64,000 nucleotides of DNA from Polyporus tsugae. Taxonomy: Eukaryota > Basidiomycota > Agaricomycetes > Polyporales > Polyporaceae. The first letter of the stretch is position 1; the number at the start of each line of letters is the position of its first letter. Made by a program: the position numbers and the translations under genes. Shown here piece by piece: positions 21,476 through 33,772 of the stretch. Where the stretch lies: the NCBI GenBank assembly GCA_024305745.1, contig JAHRBS010000008.1, positions 1,798,001-1,862,000 of the forward strand, read 5' to 3'. The notes under the pieces were generated by a model, which saw only the letters and a list, made by a program, of their open reading frames with translations, made no database searches and was not told the DNA's origin.

Positions 21476-23776
21476 CTACTGTTCGTCTAACATGGTCGTA
21501 ATTTCCTCGGCCCACTTCGCGAGTACCGTCCCTTCAGAAAATTCGTACACATATTCCTTCTCGCCCTGCTGGGACCGTTAGTGAACCCCGTTCGGAAATG
21601 GTCCGACTTAACCACCGAAAAACTAACCGTCAGCAGGACAAGCTTGCGTCGTCCACTATCCGCCTTGCAGGCCGCCAGGACCTTTCCGCCCTTTGAAGGA
21701 GACTTGCTGACGGATCGCCTTGGGAACGCGAACGAATGTTTGACCTCGAGTTTCTTAGACGCCTTGTCGCCATCGTCTAAGGGAACGCACAGGACGCGTG
21801 GGCCGGTGGTCAAGATCAGAGCGCACAGGCGCGGGTGCTTGTACAAGCCACGCCGTATGGACGTCCTGACTGAGGAGACGCAACGGACGGTCTCTCCCGT
21901 GACCAGCACCCCAGACCTGAGAACCATGTCAGACGTTGGGAGTAGCATTGTGGGGAGGGGGGGGGGCGCGTGCTTATCACTAACCAGTCCTTTGCCTTCA
22001 ACACCGGATCATCGACATCCCCGAGATCGCCATGAGCATCTTCACTATTGCTGGCGGCAATGGCAGGAGTAATAGCGGTGTCGCTGACAGCCGGAGCGTC
22101 TTCGCTGACAATGTCATTGTTGGCAGAGCCACCTTCGTTGTGAGCTGCGCCGTCTTCTGTTCGAGACCGCCGGACATCCACTATGGCCACAGTCTCTCCG
22201 ACCTCCGTAAGCACAGCATCAGGAGGCACGTCGACAGGCGGCCCGGTCGGCAGCAGCAGGTCGCTCGGGGAAAATGGTCCCCCATTGCCATTTGCGTTCC
22301 CGTTGGCGCCTGGGGAGTTCATGTTCACGAGGCTGAAATCGTGCACAACGTCGTCCCACAAGCTGTCGTCGTCGTCCTCGGGGAGAGCGGCGGATGGGGC
22401 AGGCCGGACGATTCCCGTTTCTGGGCGGACTGGCGGGTCAATCCAGAGGGTGTCCCAGCGTATCGGTATCCTACCGGATTCTTCGACGGTCATAGATTCG
22501 GCGGGTTCGGTAAATAATGGATGCTCTCGTAGTTGTGAAGGGGAGGACTTGGGCCTAACACCGAGCCGGTCGGAGGGATCGAGTACCTGGCAGGACGTTA
22601 GTGATAGGGGCGTGTGGTTAAAGCTGAGGAGACCATACCACAAGCTTCTGCACAAAGTCCTTGGCCACGTCGTAGAAACCTTCCGGGAAGGTGTAGTCAA
22701 GGGCTTCGATCTTGCGGAAACTCTGGTAGTCATTGATGGCTGCGAAGGCCGGTGTGCCGGTGATCATGAAATATAATGTGCAGCCGATAGCCCATATATC
22801 CGAACTTAATGAAGGAGCGATCAGAAAGGGCGACTCCGTATCTGTATTTATGATATACCTGCTGCTGGTTGTTTTGGATGCACGGTCTAAAAGTTCGGGC
22901 GAGACATATGCGGCGCTTCCCACGAACGTGCTGGCCCGGGGTGCTTGAAGAAATGTGAGACTATATTTTGTGAATACGGAAATGCACTCACACAAGTCAC
23001 CATCTGGCGATATGTGTGCGGAACCGAAATCCGTGAGCTTGACTCTAAGTTCACCATCTAATAGCACGTTCTCCGGCTTCATGTCTCTGTGCACTATGCC
23101 CTTGCTGTGCACCCAGAGTATGGCATCCACGATCTGCGCGGTATACCATCGCGCGCATCGCAGAGACAGGGAACCATACCTCTTCACGAGGTCAGCCAGG
23201 TCTCCATGTGGGGCGAGATCCAGGACAAAGTCTTCAGGACGCATATATTGAGTGGGGGGGATGGTTGATCGAACAGCGTTTAGGCTTACAAAGTGATGTT
23301 TCGTCTTGGAAAGCGGCATGCATCCTTACTATCCCAGGATGCTTCCCCGACAGCTGCACCAGAGCGTCCTTCTCGACCGTCGCGTACTTGACCTTCTTGA
23401 GCTTGATTAGCTGTGCTTTGCTGAGTATCTTGATAGCATAGAGTTTGCTTGTCGCAACATGGGTCGCCTCCATGACCTGAGGACCCGTTTAGAATGGGTT
23501 TCCCTCGCAAACGATGATGAGACGTACAGTCGACCACGAGCCGCTCCCTAGCTCCTTTCCAAACTGGAAATCGGATGGGTATACCATTCTCGAGGGTTTG
23601 GAGGAGGTTTTCGGATTAGGAGATCCATTGGTCATGGCAACTGGAGGGGTGACTGGAGTTGAACGGCCGACTGGGCTGTTGGAATCGTCCCGGATCTCGG
23701 CCAAAGCCCACAGTGGAGGGTTGCTCCCGACCCCACCCGCTGGACGTAAGCTAGAGGAGGACCGGGTATCGGTCAT
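21476..23776 (-). CDS. PDK1: PDK1-type protein kinase (Pkh-like) with PH domain
   Basis: AGC master kinase that in other fungi phosphorylates the activation loops of kinases such as Ypk1 and Pkc1. The N-terminal linker (about 80 residues) is Ser/Pro-rich. The kinase domain has glycine loop GKELGSGSWSTV, catalytic Lys in YAIKIL, HRDMKPENVLL, DFGSA, and PDK1-like activation loop FVGSAAYVSPEL. It ends VLDPSDRLGVRP. An acidic, disordered linker (DDDDSLWDDVVHDFS) follows, then a PH-like domain with LTTGPRVLCVP and a closing helix LAKWAEEITTML before TAG at 21476. Exons join in phase across introns at 23527-23477, after DETSL, within the activation region (GDLC/APRAS) and after KTTSS. Start at 23776 is the first Met of the conserved frame. 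Its promoter is shared with the divergent NUP96 gene. Confidence 0.87.
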
Positions 23777-24132
23777 GGTTGTAAGACGAGCTCAGGATAT
23801 CACCACCGCGGGTCGCCAAGAAACCGAGATTCAGGAAGGCGGGTCTGCATCGAATCGCATTCGTGCGTCAGTGTTGCCATCCATCTGCCAGAGTAGGAGT
23901 GGGGCCAATCATCACATGTTCACGACGCCTCGGAGGATGGAAAATGGAAAATGGGCTAGAGGTGGTGAAAATGCATGTGCATGCTCGTCGTCGAGGAAGG
24001 GACTGACGAGGACTGCGTCGGCGCTGGGCGCCACAACAATTCCTATGAGCGCGCGCTCGCTTGTTTGTGCCACTTGTTCTTCTCTGTCGTCCTCTCTCTC
24101 TACAACTGTGCAGCTGCTTTTTTGTCTCCGCC
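23777..24132. promoter_or_regulatory. bidirectional promoter, PDK1 / NUP96
   Basis: The start codons of the divergent genes are 356 bases apart, so both promoters must lie here. The NUP96 side is CT-rich (TCTCTGTCGTCCTCTCTCTC at about 24082-24101), a common feature near fungal transcription starts. No clear TATA box is seen. Confidence 0.6.
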
Positions 24133-27100
24133 ATGGCCCGCTTCAGGGCCTACGTTACCGACAGCGAAGAGGAGGAGGAGGACGTCTCGATGGAGGTATC
24201 GCCACAGAAGGCCCCGTCTGTGGCAAGGAACCACAACCAGGACGATTCCATGGACGAGGACGACCTCCACCCTGTGACGCGTCCACAGGCTACTTACGAG
24301 GATGGGTCGAGTGACGAAGAAGATGAGGAAGATGAGGATGAAGATGAAGAGGAGGAGGTGGCGGAGGAGGATGAGAGCGAGAGCGAGAGTGAGGACGAGG
24401 ATGTTCGGCGACGAGGGGGACGACGTGTGCAACCCACTGCAGCCCAACTCTCTCGGCAAGGGGATCCCACCATCATTCCATGGGCCAGAGAAGTTGGGGT
24501 GGATCCTCAGAGGATGCATGTCATGCAAACATCGTTGTTCCGGATGCCGGAGGAAGAGCAGGTCCTCAAAGCTTTGAACGGGCCACAGCCGCGTCGGAAG
24601 CTCCTCCACCTCAAGTCGTCGTCGTTGAACAGGAAGCACAGTAGGGATTCGGAGGGCGATGGTCTTCGGGCGGATTCGCGTCAGGTGTGTCTTAACCACT
24701 CGTATGCGTGGTTGGAGGGCTCAAGTGGCACCTACGTAGCGTGCGTCGTTCGCGCACGACATTGAGCGAGAGCCGTATCGACCGTCTCGCAAGTATGCAC
24801 GCGTCGAGAGCTCCGCCTCCGCATTTGTCGGTCGCGAAGGCGCGTATGTGGATGCCGGATTGGCGTTGGGTCGTTCTTTCCGTGTAGGATGGGGTCCCGG
24901 TGGGTTGTTGCTGCACCTTGGGGAGTTGTGTGGCCCATCCAGTTCACCGTACGTGCTGCTATTTTGCAAACATACATCTTCAACCCGGTCTGAGTTCTGG
25001 TGCAGGAAATCCTCCGCAAACGTGTCTACCGTCAAAATCACCACTGTTCCGTTACTCGCTGGCACGGCGGCTGACGCGTCTGCGCAAGCTTCTCGCCTGC
25101 TCTCCCACCACCTCAGCAATACAGCGATCGAGGAAGACGAAGACGGCGTTCCTTTCGCCAACCCCTCACCGAACCTGTCTTTCGCGTCCTTTATATCGCA
25201 GTTTCCTTCCACCGACCAGTCCTTCGAGCCGACCCTATTCCGCCTCGGCCACGCACTCTTCGACAATATCGACTTCCGCCTCGAGCAGATCCCCGACATC
25301 TCCGCTCGGCAACGCATCGCCGATATCCGTCGCAAGACGGAACTGTCCAAGTGGCTCAAAAACGCTGTCTCGTCCGCCATGGAGTCGGATCTCCGCAGAG
25401 ACCTCGACGCACGCTGGGATAGCGCCCTGGTCACTCTGCTCAGTGGATATCAGGTCGAGCGTGCGTGTGAGAAGGCGGTCGACGGCGGCAACGCGAAGCT
25501 CGCCTCCCTCATTGCTCAATGCCCGGGAGACGCGGAGTTCCGCGCGGACCTCCAGAGCCAGCTGGACATATGGCGCGAGCAGCGCATCGATGCGCACATC
25601 GGCGAGGGCACACGCAAGGTGTATGCGCTCCTCGCCGGGATTGCGGACACGTTGGAGGGCTCTGGAGGGGGCGGCGTGGAGCACTGTCCAGACGTCGATC
25701 TCGCGAAGGGCTTGGATTGGAAGCGCGCGTTCGGCCTGCAGCTCTGGTTCGGCATGCCGATGGATGCGTCGATAGCGGACGTTTTCGAGGAGTACGACCG
25801 CCTGTGGCATGAAGGGCTTTCCAGCGTTGCAGCCCCGGTGCCATGGTATGCCGAGCGACCTTCCGCGGACCAGGTTGCCTCTCAGTGGAGAACACCGTCA
25901 AATGCGCAGCCACCAGACGCGCTATATGCGCTAATCAAGCTCTTTGCCGACCCCGCATGCAACCTGTCTTCCATTCTGTCACCTTTCTCGTTCAGCGCGT
26001 CGCCAGCTGACTACCGCCTTTCATGGCATCTGTACATCGTCCTCTCGCGCTGCCTGCGGATACGGGACCTGGCAGACCGTGACACTACCGTCCGGCGCGA
26101 GGATGACGATGCGGAGAGCGATGTGGAAGGACACAGCCCAAGTGCAGACCTTCTCGCCAACAGCTACGCGTCACAATTGGAGCAATTGGGTATGATACAG
26201 GAAGCTGTCTTCGTGCTGCTGCACCTCGAAGCCCCCGCTGGGTGAGTGTCTTCCACTTCGCTGCCGCGAGGTTCCATTGGTTAACGAGTACGAAACAGGC
26301 GGGTGAAAGCTATCAAGGAGCTGCTCACACGGTCTGGGGCGAAACTCGATGACTGGGTCACACGCGGACTGGTGGGCAGTCTTCGGATACCTATGGTGTG
26401 GATCAACGAGGCGAAGGTACAGTATTTCCCTTGCTCGCTGGCTGTGGATGTCACAAACTGATGCATCGGAATGCCAGGCCATCTATGCGCTGGACAGTGG
26501 GAACGTGTATGATGCCTACGAGCTCTACCTTCAATCTGGATTGTACGACGCAGCACATGACATTGCCGTCCTCGAACTCGCGCCAGACGCCGTCATCCGA
26601 CAAGATCTCATCCTACTCAGGGAGTTACTGGAGCCCTTCGAGGGCCGCACTGTGAGCGGTTGGAACGAGCGTGGAAAGGTCGGTAGCCTTTACGTGGAGT
26701 CGAGTCATAACTGACCTTCGCTCTTCCTTCCATAGGCATTCATGGACTACACGCACGCGGTCTCCCGTCTCCCGCAGCTTCGCGAGCGTCTCGTCCAAGG
26801 AGACGGCGTCCTAAGTGTGGACGAGTCTGCAGAGCTTGACCAACTGGCGCGCAGTGTGCCGAAGCTCATCAGCATCCTCCCGGACGTTCTTCCTGACCGG
26901 TCAAACTTTAGGCACAATGCTGCCCTCACGGAGATGACCAACAAGCTCGTCCACCACCTCGACCGGAGCCGACCGTTAGCTGTGGTGCGTCCCCTCTCTC
27001 CTCCCTCCTGTACTGTCGTGACGAAGTCTCTGATATGGTACGCAACGTTATGCGTTCAGGCGCAGGGGCAGATTCGGACTCCGTTCTTCACCGACGCTAC

Positions 27101-27164
27101 TCGCGTGCGCAACATCCATTCCACGATGTACGAGAAGTTCCTTCGGACAGTCGAGGTGTCATGA
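24133..27164 (+). CDS. NUP96: nucleoporin Nup96 (Nup145C), stand-alone
   Basis: Scaffold nucleoporin of the Y (Nup84/Nup107-160) complex. The start MARFRAYVTDSEEEEEDVS is followed by long Glu/Asp/Ser acidic runs (to about residue 95). The conserved Nup96 signature GRSFRVGWGPGGLLLHLG lies in exon 2 (24740-24948). A long alpha-helical domain follows (FERAC-like repeats of helices, exon 25006-26241, then exons near 26299-26416, 26479-26680, 26736-26983 and 27060-27164), ending FLRTVEVS. Total length is about 890 residues. In many eukaryotes this protein is made by self-cleavage of a Nup98-Nup96 precursor. Here the frame starts with its own Met, with no FG repeats or autoproteolytic HFS site before it and only 356 bases to PDK1. 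Most introns are canonical and join in frame. Confidence 0.87.
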
Positions 27165-27862
27165 TTACCCGCTGTTGTGTGTACCGTAAAACTATCTTCT
27201 GCGATATATCTCCAGGAATGTCTTTCTTGTGAAACGCATATTATTTCCTGACGTATCGACACGTGGCTTGGGCAAAGTTTAACTCTGCACTATAGCTTTA
27301 TGCAGGTAGCTCAAGGGCCGCTCTACGACCCGCAGGTCCGCAGAGAAGCTACGCGTACTTCGGCCCTTCAGCACGTCAAGTCTTGAAGGGTGGCCCCTTT
27401 TCGGGGAGCCAAATACACGCACCACAACTTCTACCCTCTGTTATTGTTCCCATTCGCACATACAGGAGAAGTGCCTCTACTGAACATTTTGAACCATGCT
27501 GATTTTCAGCCTCCGGGACTTCTTCCCATTCCTTCTGCTAGGTTTCGTGGCGGCAGCAATTTCATGGGGGACGAAACACACCGGGATTGACGGAGGTCAT
27601 GGTTCGTGTGGCATGGGCGAAACAAACTGGCTTCATGTGGCGCAGCTTGCTGAGAAGGATGACATTGATATGCATTTCGGTGGTCCACTGCGCTGTGCAC
27701 AAAGTTCGTTGGCGTCGATGCCAGATCACGTCCAAGATCGTCAAATTTCGCGCGCGTATATCGATACTCCTACAACGGAATGAAACGATGATCATACATA
27801 GTCGCTCGTTTCTGACAAAGCAAGCGAGCCAAGTGATGGCGTATTTTGCGCCCGTGGGGTCG
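27165..27862. other. intergenic between convergent NUP96 and NCS1 genes
   Basis: A 698-base spacer holding the 3' ends of two convergent genes. No gene recognised. A long plus-strand open frame from 27587 runs antisense through the NCS1 gene and is not considered coding. Confidence 0.5.
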
Positions 27863-30114
27863 TCAAAGTTTGGATCGTGCATCCGACCGGAAACTGTGCA
27901 CGCCGTCGCTCGCGACGCTTTTCTTGTCCGAACCCATGTCCTCGCTGTCGTCCGCCTCGCGCCTGTCCGCGGAGACGTCCACCTCGTCGAACGTCGCGCA
28001 CTCGCTCGACCCCCGGACAGGAAAGAGGAGGTTAAGCGACCAGTAGATGAGCGCGGAGACCCCGAACCCGGTGAAGAACGACATCTGGTAGATGTGCGTC
28101 GCGGCGAGGGGCACGGGGCGTCCCGTCGCGCCCACGAAGCCGACGACGTTGATGAGGATGCCGGCGATGTACGCGGCGTATGCTCTGCGAGGTCGTTCGC
28201 TCAGGCGCGTCCTACCACAGAGATACGGGGCAGGGGAAGGGGCAAAGGCAGGGACTCACCGGAAGTTGATGCCGAAGGTGTACGCGTACCAGCCCTCCTT
28301 GCGGGCGTGATACAGGTCTGCGACGCTGTAGTGGCCCTTGTGGATGACGTAGTAGTCCGTGATCATCACGCCCGCGATGGAGCTGAGGAAGACGGAGTAG
28401 GCGGAGAGGTAGGACGTGAACTGGCTGCTGCTCTTCAGCAGGTTCCAGGGGAGCATGACCAGACCGACGATGGCGGCGATGTACCCTCCGCGGCGGATGT
28501 TCTAAGGATGTTTGTTAGGAGTTGTGCAGACTAAGAGGGGCGTTGATACATACAATAAAGCGAGGCAGGAGAGCAGTGAGGTCACAGCCTGCGCTGATCG
28601 AATTGGCGGAGATGTTCGTTCCAAGCTACCATGACATACAAGGACCATTAGGGTACGATATACGCTGACACTTGAAATCCCAAATACCTGGGCGATGATA
28701 AACGAAGCAGAGATGAACCACACCCCAAATCTCGTCGCGTGACTTGGGTTCCCGTCAAGGAACCTGCCGAGCATGTCGATGGGAGACCAGATAACCTCGC
28801 CATAGATCGCCTGCGAGGACGAGCTGACGATGACCCCAAAGAAGCTGACGATGGAGAAACACAGAGGGACGGAGATGAGCTGGGGCCAGATCGCGACTGT
28901 CGGTTGACGCGCGCGGGAGGCGAAGTCGGGGGCGTTCCTGAAAGCACAACAACAGCTCAGAGAGTGTCAGTGCTACGATTAGATAGGACGTACGTGACGA
29001 GAGTCGCCATGGTGCTGATGCAGGACATGACGCTGGAGACCATGCCCCAGCCGAGGGCGGAACCATGCAGAGTTGCGGGCTGGTGGATGATCGGGCCGAC
29101 GCCATGGGCCTTAACGATGCACCAGATGAAGAATGTGATGCCAGCTATTGGAACCACTATTGTCTTCAGAGTGAAGAGGTGCCGACTGGAGCGCTGAGTG
29201 AGTGTCGCATGCAGATGACAGAGGGAAGGAAGCACGCACATCTTGTCAATGGGGAACCAGATGGCGGGAAGAGAAATGAACCAGAAGAGGAAAAAGCACA
29301 TGAAGTCCTTTGTGGTCGTCCCCGAGGATGCGGGTAAGTGGTTGGCTGGTGGACACATGGTGAGGTTTACAACAAGGAAAATGAGGGTTTCGTAATCACG
29401 GATATAGTTAACTGATGGCCACATCGCTCTCAACATAACGAGCACACAGGAACCTCCGATGCTGGCCTGTACACCATACCAGATGCTTGGGAGAAAACAC
29501 ACTTCAGACCAAGTTCCCACATGTTGAGCCTTCTGAGGTTCAGACTCACCATGCCATCGCGCCTCTGTTGAACACGCACCACATACTCCCCCAGATGCCG
29601 AAGCTTGTCCGCGCAACAAGGGGAAACGTAACGTGGAAGATCGCACCTGGTCTCGCGTTGGCGACAATGAACGGCGTGACGAGTCCGTACCCGAGCCAGA
29701 CGCATATCCAGGCTTGCCACCACGACAGGCCAAGCTGGATCATGGATGAGACGATCATCCACCTAAGTGAAGACGCGTTGAGCTCTTGCACGGGGGACGA
29801 GTAAGGATATACTTGACGCACGTGTTGATGTTGAAACTGTTTGCTACCCAGCTATGGCCCAATGTCAGCCCGACGTTAACTGTAACCACGCACGAAAGTG
29901 CGCAGTGAAAAGTTAAAACGTACAATGCGATGAAATTCCAGTATCCCCACGTCCTCTGCTCCTCCGGAACAGGGAGAAGGTCCTCATTCTATCGGGAATT
30001 CGGTGAACTCGTGTGTCCAGATGCTTTGAATGAAATGACACATACTTGCAAGAATCGCTCCGAGGACGTCAACCCCTCAGGAGAGCCAACTTGCAGTCGC
30101 TGGATGATTCCCAT
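27863..30114 (-). CDS. NCS1 family nucleobase/allantoin/thiamine-type permease
   Basis: Plasma-membrane symporter of the NCS1 family (relatives: Fur4, Dal4, Fui1, Thi7). The start MGIIQRLQVGSPEGL at 30114 is followed, after an intron, by NEDLLPVPEEQRTWGYWNF, and then NSFNINT, MIVSSMIQLGLSWWQAWICV and FPLVARTSFGIWG. Further membrane helices include FMCFFLFWFISLPAIWFP and TIVVPIAGITFFIWCIV. Typical NCS1 motifs follow: GVIVSSSSQAIYGEVIWSP, GTNISANSISAGCDLTALLP, MLPWNLLKSSSQFTSYLSAY and GVMITDYYVIHKGHYSVADL. A cytoplasmic tail rich in Asp/Ser/Arg ends at the TGA (27863). About eight or more exons; internal splice sites were only partly checked. Substrate cannot be decided by eye; the pattern is of the uracil/uridine/allantoin group. 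Confidence 0.83.
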
Positions 30115-32081
30115 GGTCGGCTTCTGAACGCAATGAAGCAGGGGAAGTAGCAACAGCCTGAACGTAGGCAGACGAGTCGCCCCTGCCCGCTACGCCGCGT
30201 TCCATTCATATCCTAAGTATCCTAGTAGCGGCCTGAGATAAGGTGAACCCGGGGCTTCCAGTAGTAGATTCTATCGTCCGTGTGCTTCTGATAAGGCAAG
30301 AAAACTTAGAGCCAACTATGTTCAGCGGAAGATGCGCATAGAGCCTATTGCGCGGCGTTTGGAACAGTCACTGTACATACCGAGTGGAGTTCAACGTAAT
30401 AATAGCCTTTGGATTGCGTGAGCTGCTTGAACAGGCTACAAGAATACCAGGCTTACCGTGAGTGACGAGAGCTTCAAGTTTATCTGTCCACCTACTGTAA
30501 GGTCCAGATGTCGTCCAGTACTAGTATCATCCTACATGGCGGCTGGTGAGCAGTTTTGTTCAACGGTAGTCAGAAAAAGCGCATTGATAACGCTGCCATC
30601 ATCACGGGCTGGTGATGGATGATTAATTAGCTTCACGGAAGCTCCGGATCCGAACCCCATGATCATTGCATGCTCCCAATCCCTTCCGCTCGTCAATGCA
30701 TGCAAATCACGCCATGTACTTTCGAGCCCCCTGGACTTCATCCATCCACGACGTGAGTTAGAAGCATATTTTTTCCAGCCGGCTTGAAACTCAACTGCGG
30801 CGCGTCTGAAGAATCGCACACGGGCGAGCCCATACATGCCGATGTCAGAACAACGTAAGACTTGTCGGGTATTTTCGACCCTGCAGAGCTTATGGACGAT
30901 GTGGCCACGGTCGTCCGGTCGGCATGTACATGATTAGAGCCATATTTCAACGTTATCCACATTGCGGTGCTGCGCGGGGCGCCGCTCTCTGCCGACATAT
31001 CATTCACTATCATTCACCGAGTGCTCAAGCTCAGGGTGAAACCCTCACGACCACGCGCGCTGAGTTCTGCGCGCCGCCTTGCTCACCATTAGAGGCACAG
31101 AGCGCGGATGCGCATTACGCCGCCCCGGGGTCCCTTTTCCCGAAAGCAACTGCGTCGAAATGGAATGTCAAGGCTGTACATGCCGTGATGTCAATCGCCA
31201 CCGCCAGCCTGATGAGGAGTGACTGAGACCGCCAGTACCGTCCCATAGAGACCGCGGGTGGTCGCACATTGGAACGTGCCCCTGACAGAACGAGAGGCAA
31301 AGAACCTGGCAGCCCCTCTGCAAGGATCCACTGACATGGCAGCGATGCGGTGCCAAAGACGGCAAACGGAGGCTTGTGCGGAGAAGTGGCCAAGGTCATT
31401 TCCACTCGACCTGGCCTGTTTCACTGTATGAAGGGGATCATACCTGGCGCCGCGCCATGCCTCGAAGTTAGCCTTCATGCTTCAACAGAGGCGGACGACC
31501 GCGACATTCGTCCAAGCCCGCTGAAGCAACGAGGAAGTCGACGACGGTGTCCCAAGATCCGGAGTCTGCTTACACCGACCGAGCGTCGATGGGGAAACTT
31601 GGGCGCACGTGCGGGGGCAACCCCAATTTGCTTTTCGCGGGTTGCGCCCCGTTCGTGGCGAGCTGAGGCGTTCCTGCTGACCCACGGACGTCGGGGATGC
31701 TGCGAAACAGAGGTAGAAACTGTGGGCTCGCGATCTCATTGCTTCCAACGCGGTGCTGGCGCTGCCTGTGTGGTTGACGGGCTCTGTCTTCGCGACCACG
31801 GTTGACCTGAACAGCGTCCTGGCCGCAGACGGGTCAGGCCCCGCATACGGCAACCTCAAATATCGGTCAGCTCAGTGGGCGCAGCACGCAGGTTATGAGC
31901 CTGTGCGATTGTTTCGGACCACATGTCGTATGTTTGCCTGCTCCGCTTCGTGTCATTTGATGATTAGGAATATACAGACGTGGGTGGTCGACCTGCCAGC
32001 TTGCACGTGAAAGTGAAAATAGAAATCATACGGGCATTGCGGCAGTAGTGGTACATGATCCGATGAGGTCGTAAAACGCCG
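30115..32081. other. 2-kb stretch with no gene seen
   Basis: Includes the NCS1 promoter next to 30114. The rest shows only short frames without recognisable domains on either strand. Confidence 0.45.
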
Positions 32082-32574
32082 TTAAGGGATGAACACCTTG
32101 CGTAGCTTGCTGAACTGACACCGCTCCTGGGGGTCGCGGGGGTCAGTGACATACCCGTCGTTCCTTACTGCCATCTCCTCCAACGCCTGTAAAACATAGA
32201 TAGTTCACAGAAGCCCACGCACACGTCAGTGCCGCCGTCCAAAGCCACAAACCCAACTTGACACGAGTAGAGAGGGGACGGGACGGGAGACGCACCTCCT
32301 TCGAGTACACCTGGCCGTTCTCGAACACCATCGGCATGTTGTCCTCGTCCATGATCCTGCCCGTCAGCCGGCAGACGATCGTGGAGTTGACGTGGTGGCT
32401 GAACGGGACGCCCTTCGCGAGCTGGCCGAGCTCCGCGTTGCAGGTGGGGCAGTCGACGTTCCGCGTCTCGTGCCCATAGCACGCGGGCAGCTTCAGGGAC
32501 GCCAGCCCGGCGTACATGGCGAGGTGCAGGAGCGGCTCGGTCGGGAGGGTACTGAGGTGGTAGAGGCGGAAGGA
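32082..32574 (-). pseudogene. GID9/Fyv10 (MAEA) RING-like C-terminal fragment
   Basis: Encodes the C-terminal part of the GID/CTLH ubiquitin ligase subunit Gid9 (Fyv10/MAEA). An exon starting SFRLYHLSTLPTEPLLHLAM leads to YAGLASLKLPACYGHET, CPTCNAELGQLAKGVPFSHH, VNSTIVCRLTGRIMDEDNMP and MVFENGQVYSKE. After one intron comes ALEEMAVRNDGYVTDPRDP and the hallmark end LRKVFIP. The upstream exons (LisH, CTLH, CRA parts, most of the protein) are absent from the next 1.2 kb on the minus strand, although the fragment starts at a proper intron acceptor. The usual CP in the last RING-like element (VTCPRTG in relatives, as I recall) reads DP here. Most likely a dislocated, non-functional gene fragment; a missed distant exon is the alternative. 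Confidence 0.7.
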
Positions 32575-33772
32575 CTATATGAGCGTCGTCCACCGTGAAG
32601 GGTCGTACAGGCGCTAGTAGTCACTCAGTGCGCGATTGTCGCACGGAGGAAGGATCGAGGCAAGCTGACGCGCTGCGGCGGCGATAGTAGCCTTTGATCC
32701 TGGCACTAGCGCTCGCTGCCAGCCTAGTTCCCTAGAGCCAGTTTCAAGAGGAACAAGGAGGAAACGTGGAAGCCGACCATCTCCGCGCTCAGGAGTGACG
32801 CGTATGATGCCACTGTAGATCTAAGGCCCTGGTGAGTGGTATTGCAGACAGTACCAGTTCAAGTTCTGGGCCATCTTTTGGCAGGGCCGAGCCTGAGGGG
32901 ACGCACGACCATCCATTACGTGCTCGCTCGTGGAAAAAAAACAGAAAGGCAGCGTCTCCGCTGAGGACTACAAGGTCTTCAAGGACGTTACGGGCCTCGC
33001 TTACTCCGGTGAGCTGTCGCCATCTCTTTTGTTGCACGCCATTGCTCAGTAGACTTCCCTTCACAAAGTGGGTGCGGATACGGCAGGTGTCTTCCTCACA
33101 TCATGCGGGCTCCCCAGGCTCACATTAATGCAGACTCCGGTTTTGTCAATTTAGAGTCAGCTGTCGCCGCCCACAAGTCGACCTATCTAAGACTCGGTCG
33201 TCCGTCTACGTGACAAGTCCGACAGGAACTATCTTCTGGGAATTTACTGTAAGCGACTTGGTGCGTGGCCTCCGTGTGTGTGGGCCATATCGTTCTCTCA
33301 CGGTGAATGCATCTCCCTTGCCCTCTACGTTCACTTCCCATCCGGTGAGTTGTAGACACTCTTTGAATCCTTACCCGATCTTGTTGTCCTCATTCTGCGA
33401 TTTGACAGCTGCTAGGTTTGACGACGACGAGAACTCACCTCGTCTGGCGGCTGGCCTACCCCCGACTGGCGTGGACTCGGATATCGGATTCCATCGCCCA
33501 TCCCCAGCTGGGGCTTGCGCATATCCCCGGGCGTGCGGGTCCAACTGGACCAATATACTGGTATCATTCAAAACGTACGTCGCCGACCATTATCTTGAAC
33601 ATGCAATGTCACGTCCTGAGCTTGCCAAATCCAGTTCACCTTGCCGGCTTTGACGACACCCGAGATCAATCGTCACACTTCAACCCCGTTATCGCACGGT
33701 AAGTGGCCACTGAAGCCCAAACCTAACTGTTCGTCACGTCCGATATTGACCGTGCTGCGATCAGTTCTAAAG
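32575..33772. other. no intact gene; possible short coding relic
   Basis: A plus-strand stretch near 32930-33010 encodes KGSVSAEDYKVFKDVTGLAY, which reads like coding sequence but stops soon on both sides. I cannot assign it. Nothing else is recognised. Confidence 0.4.

Noticed and set aside
21950..21967. Poly-G run in the PDK1 gene.
   Set aside because: Falls in the intron between the kinase linker and the PH domain; simple low-complexity sequence.
27587..28534. Plus-strand open frame of 315 codons.
   Set aside because: It is antisense to the well-supported NCS1 permease exons and has the Arg/Asp/Val-rich composition of a shadow frame.
32900..33130. Coding-like peptide KGSVSAEDYKVFKDVTGLAY on the plus strand.
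   Set aside because: Stops close on both sides and no matching exons; possible relic of an unknown gene only.
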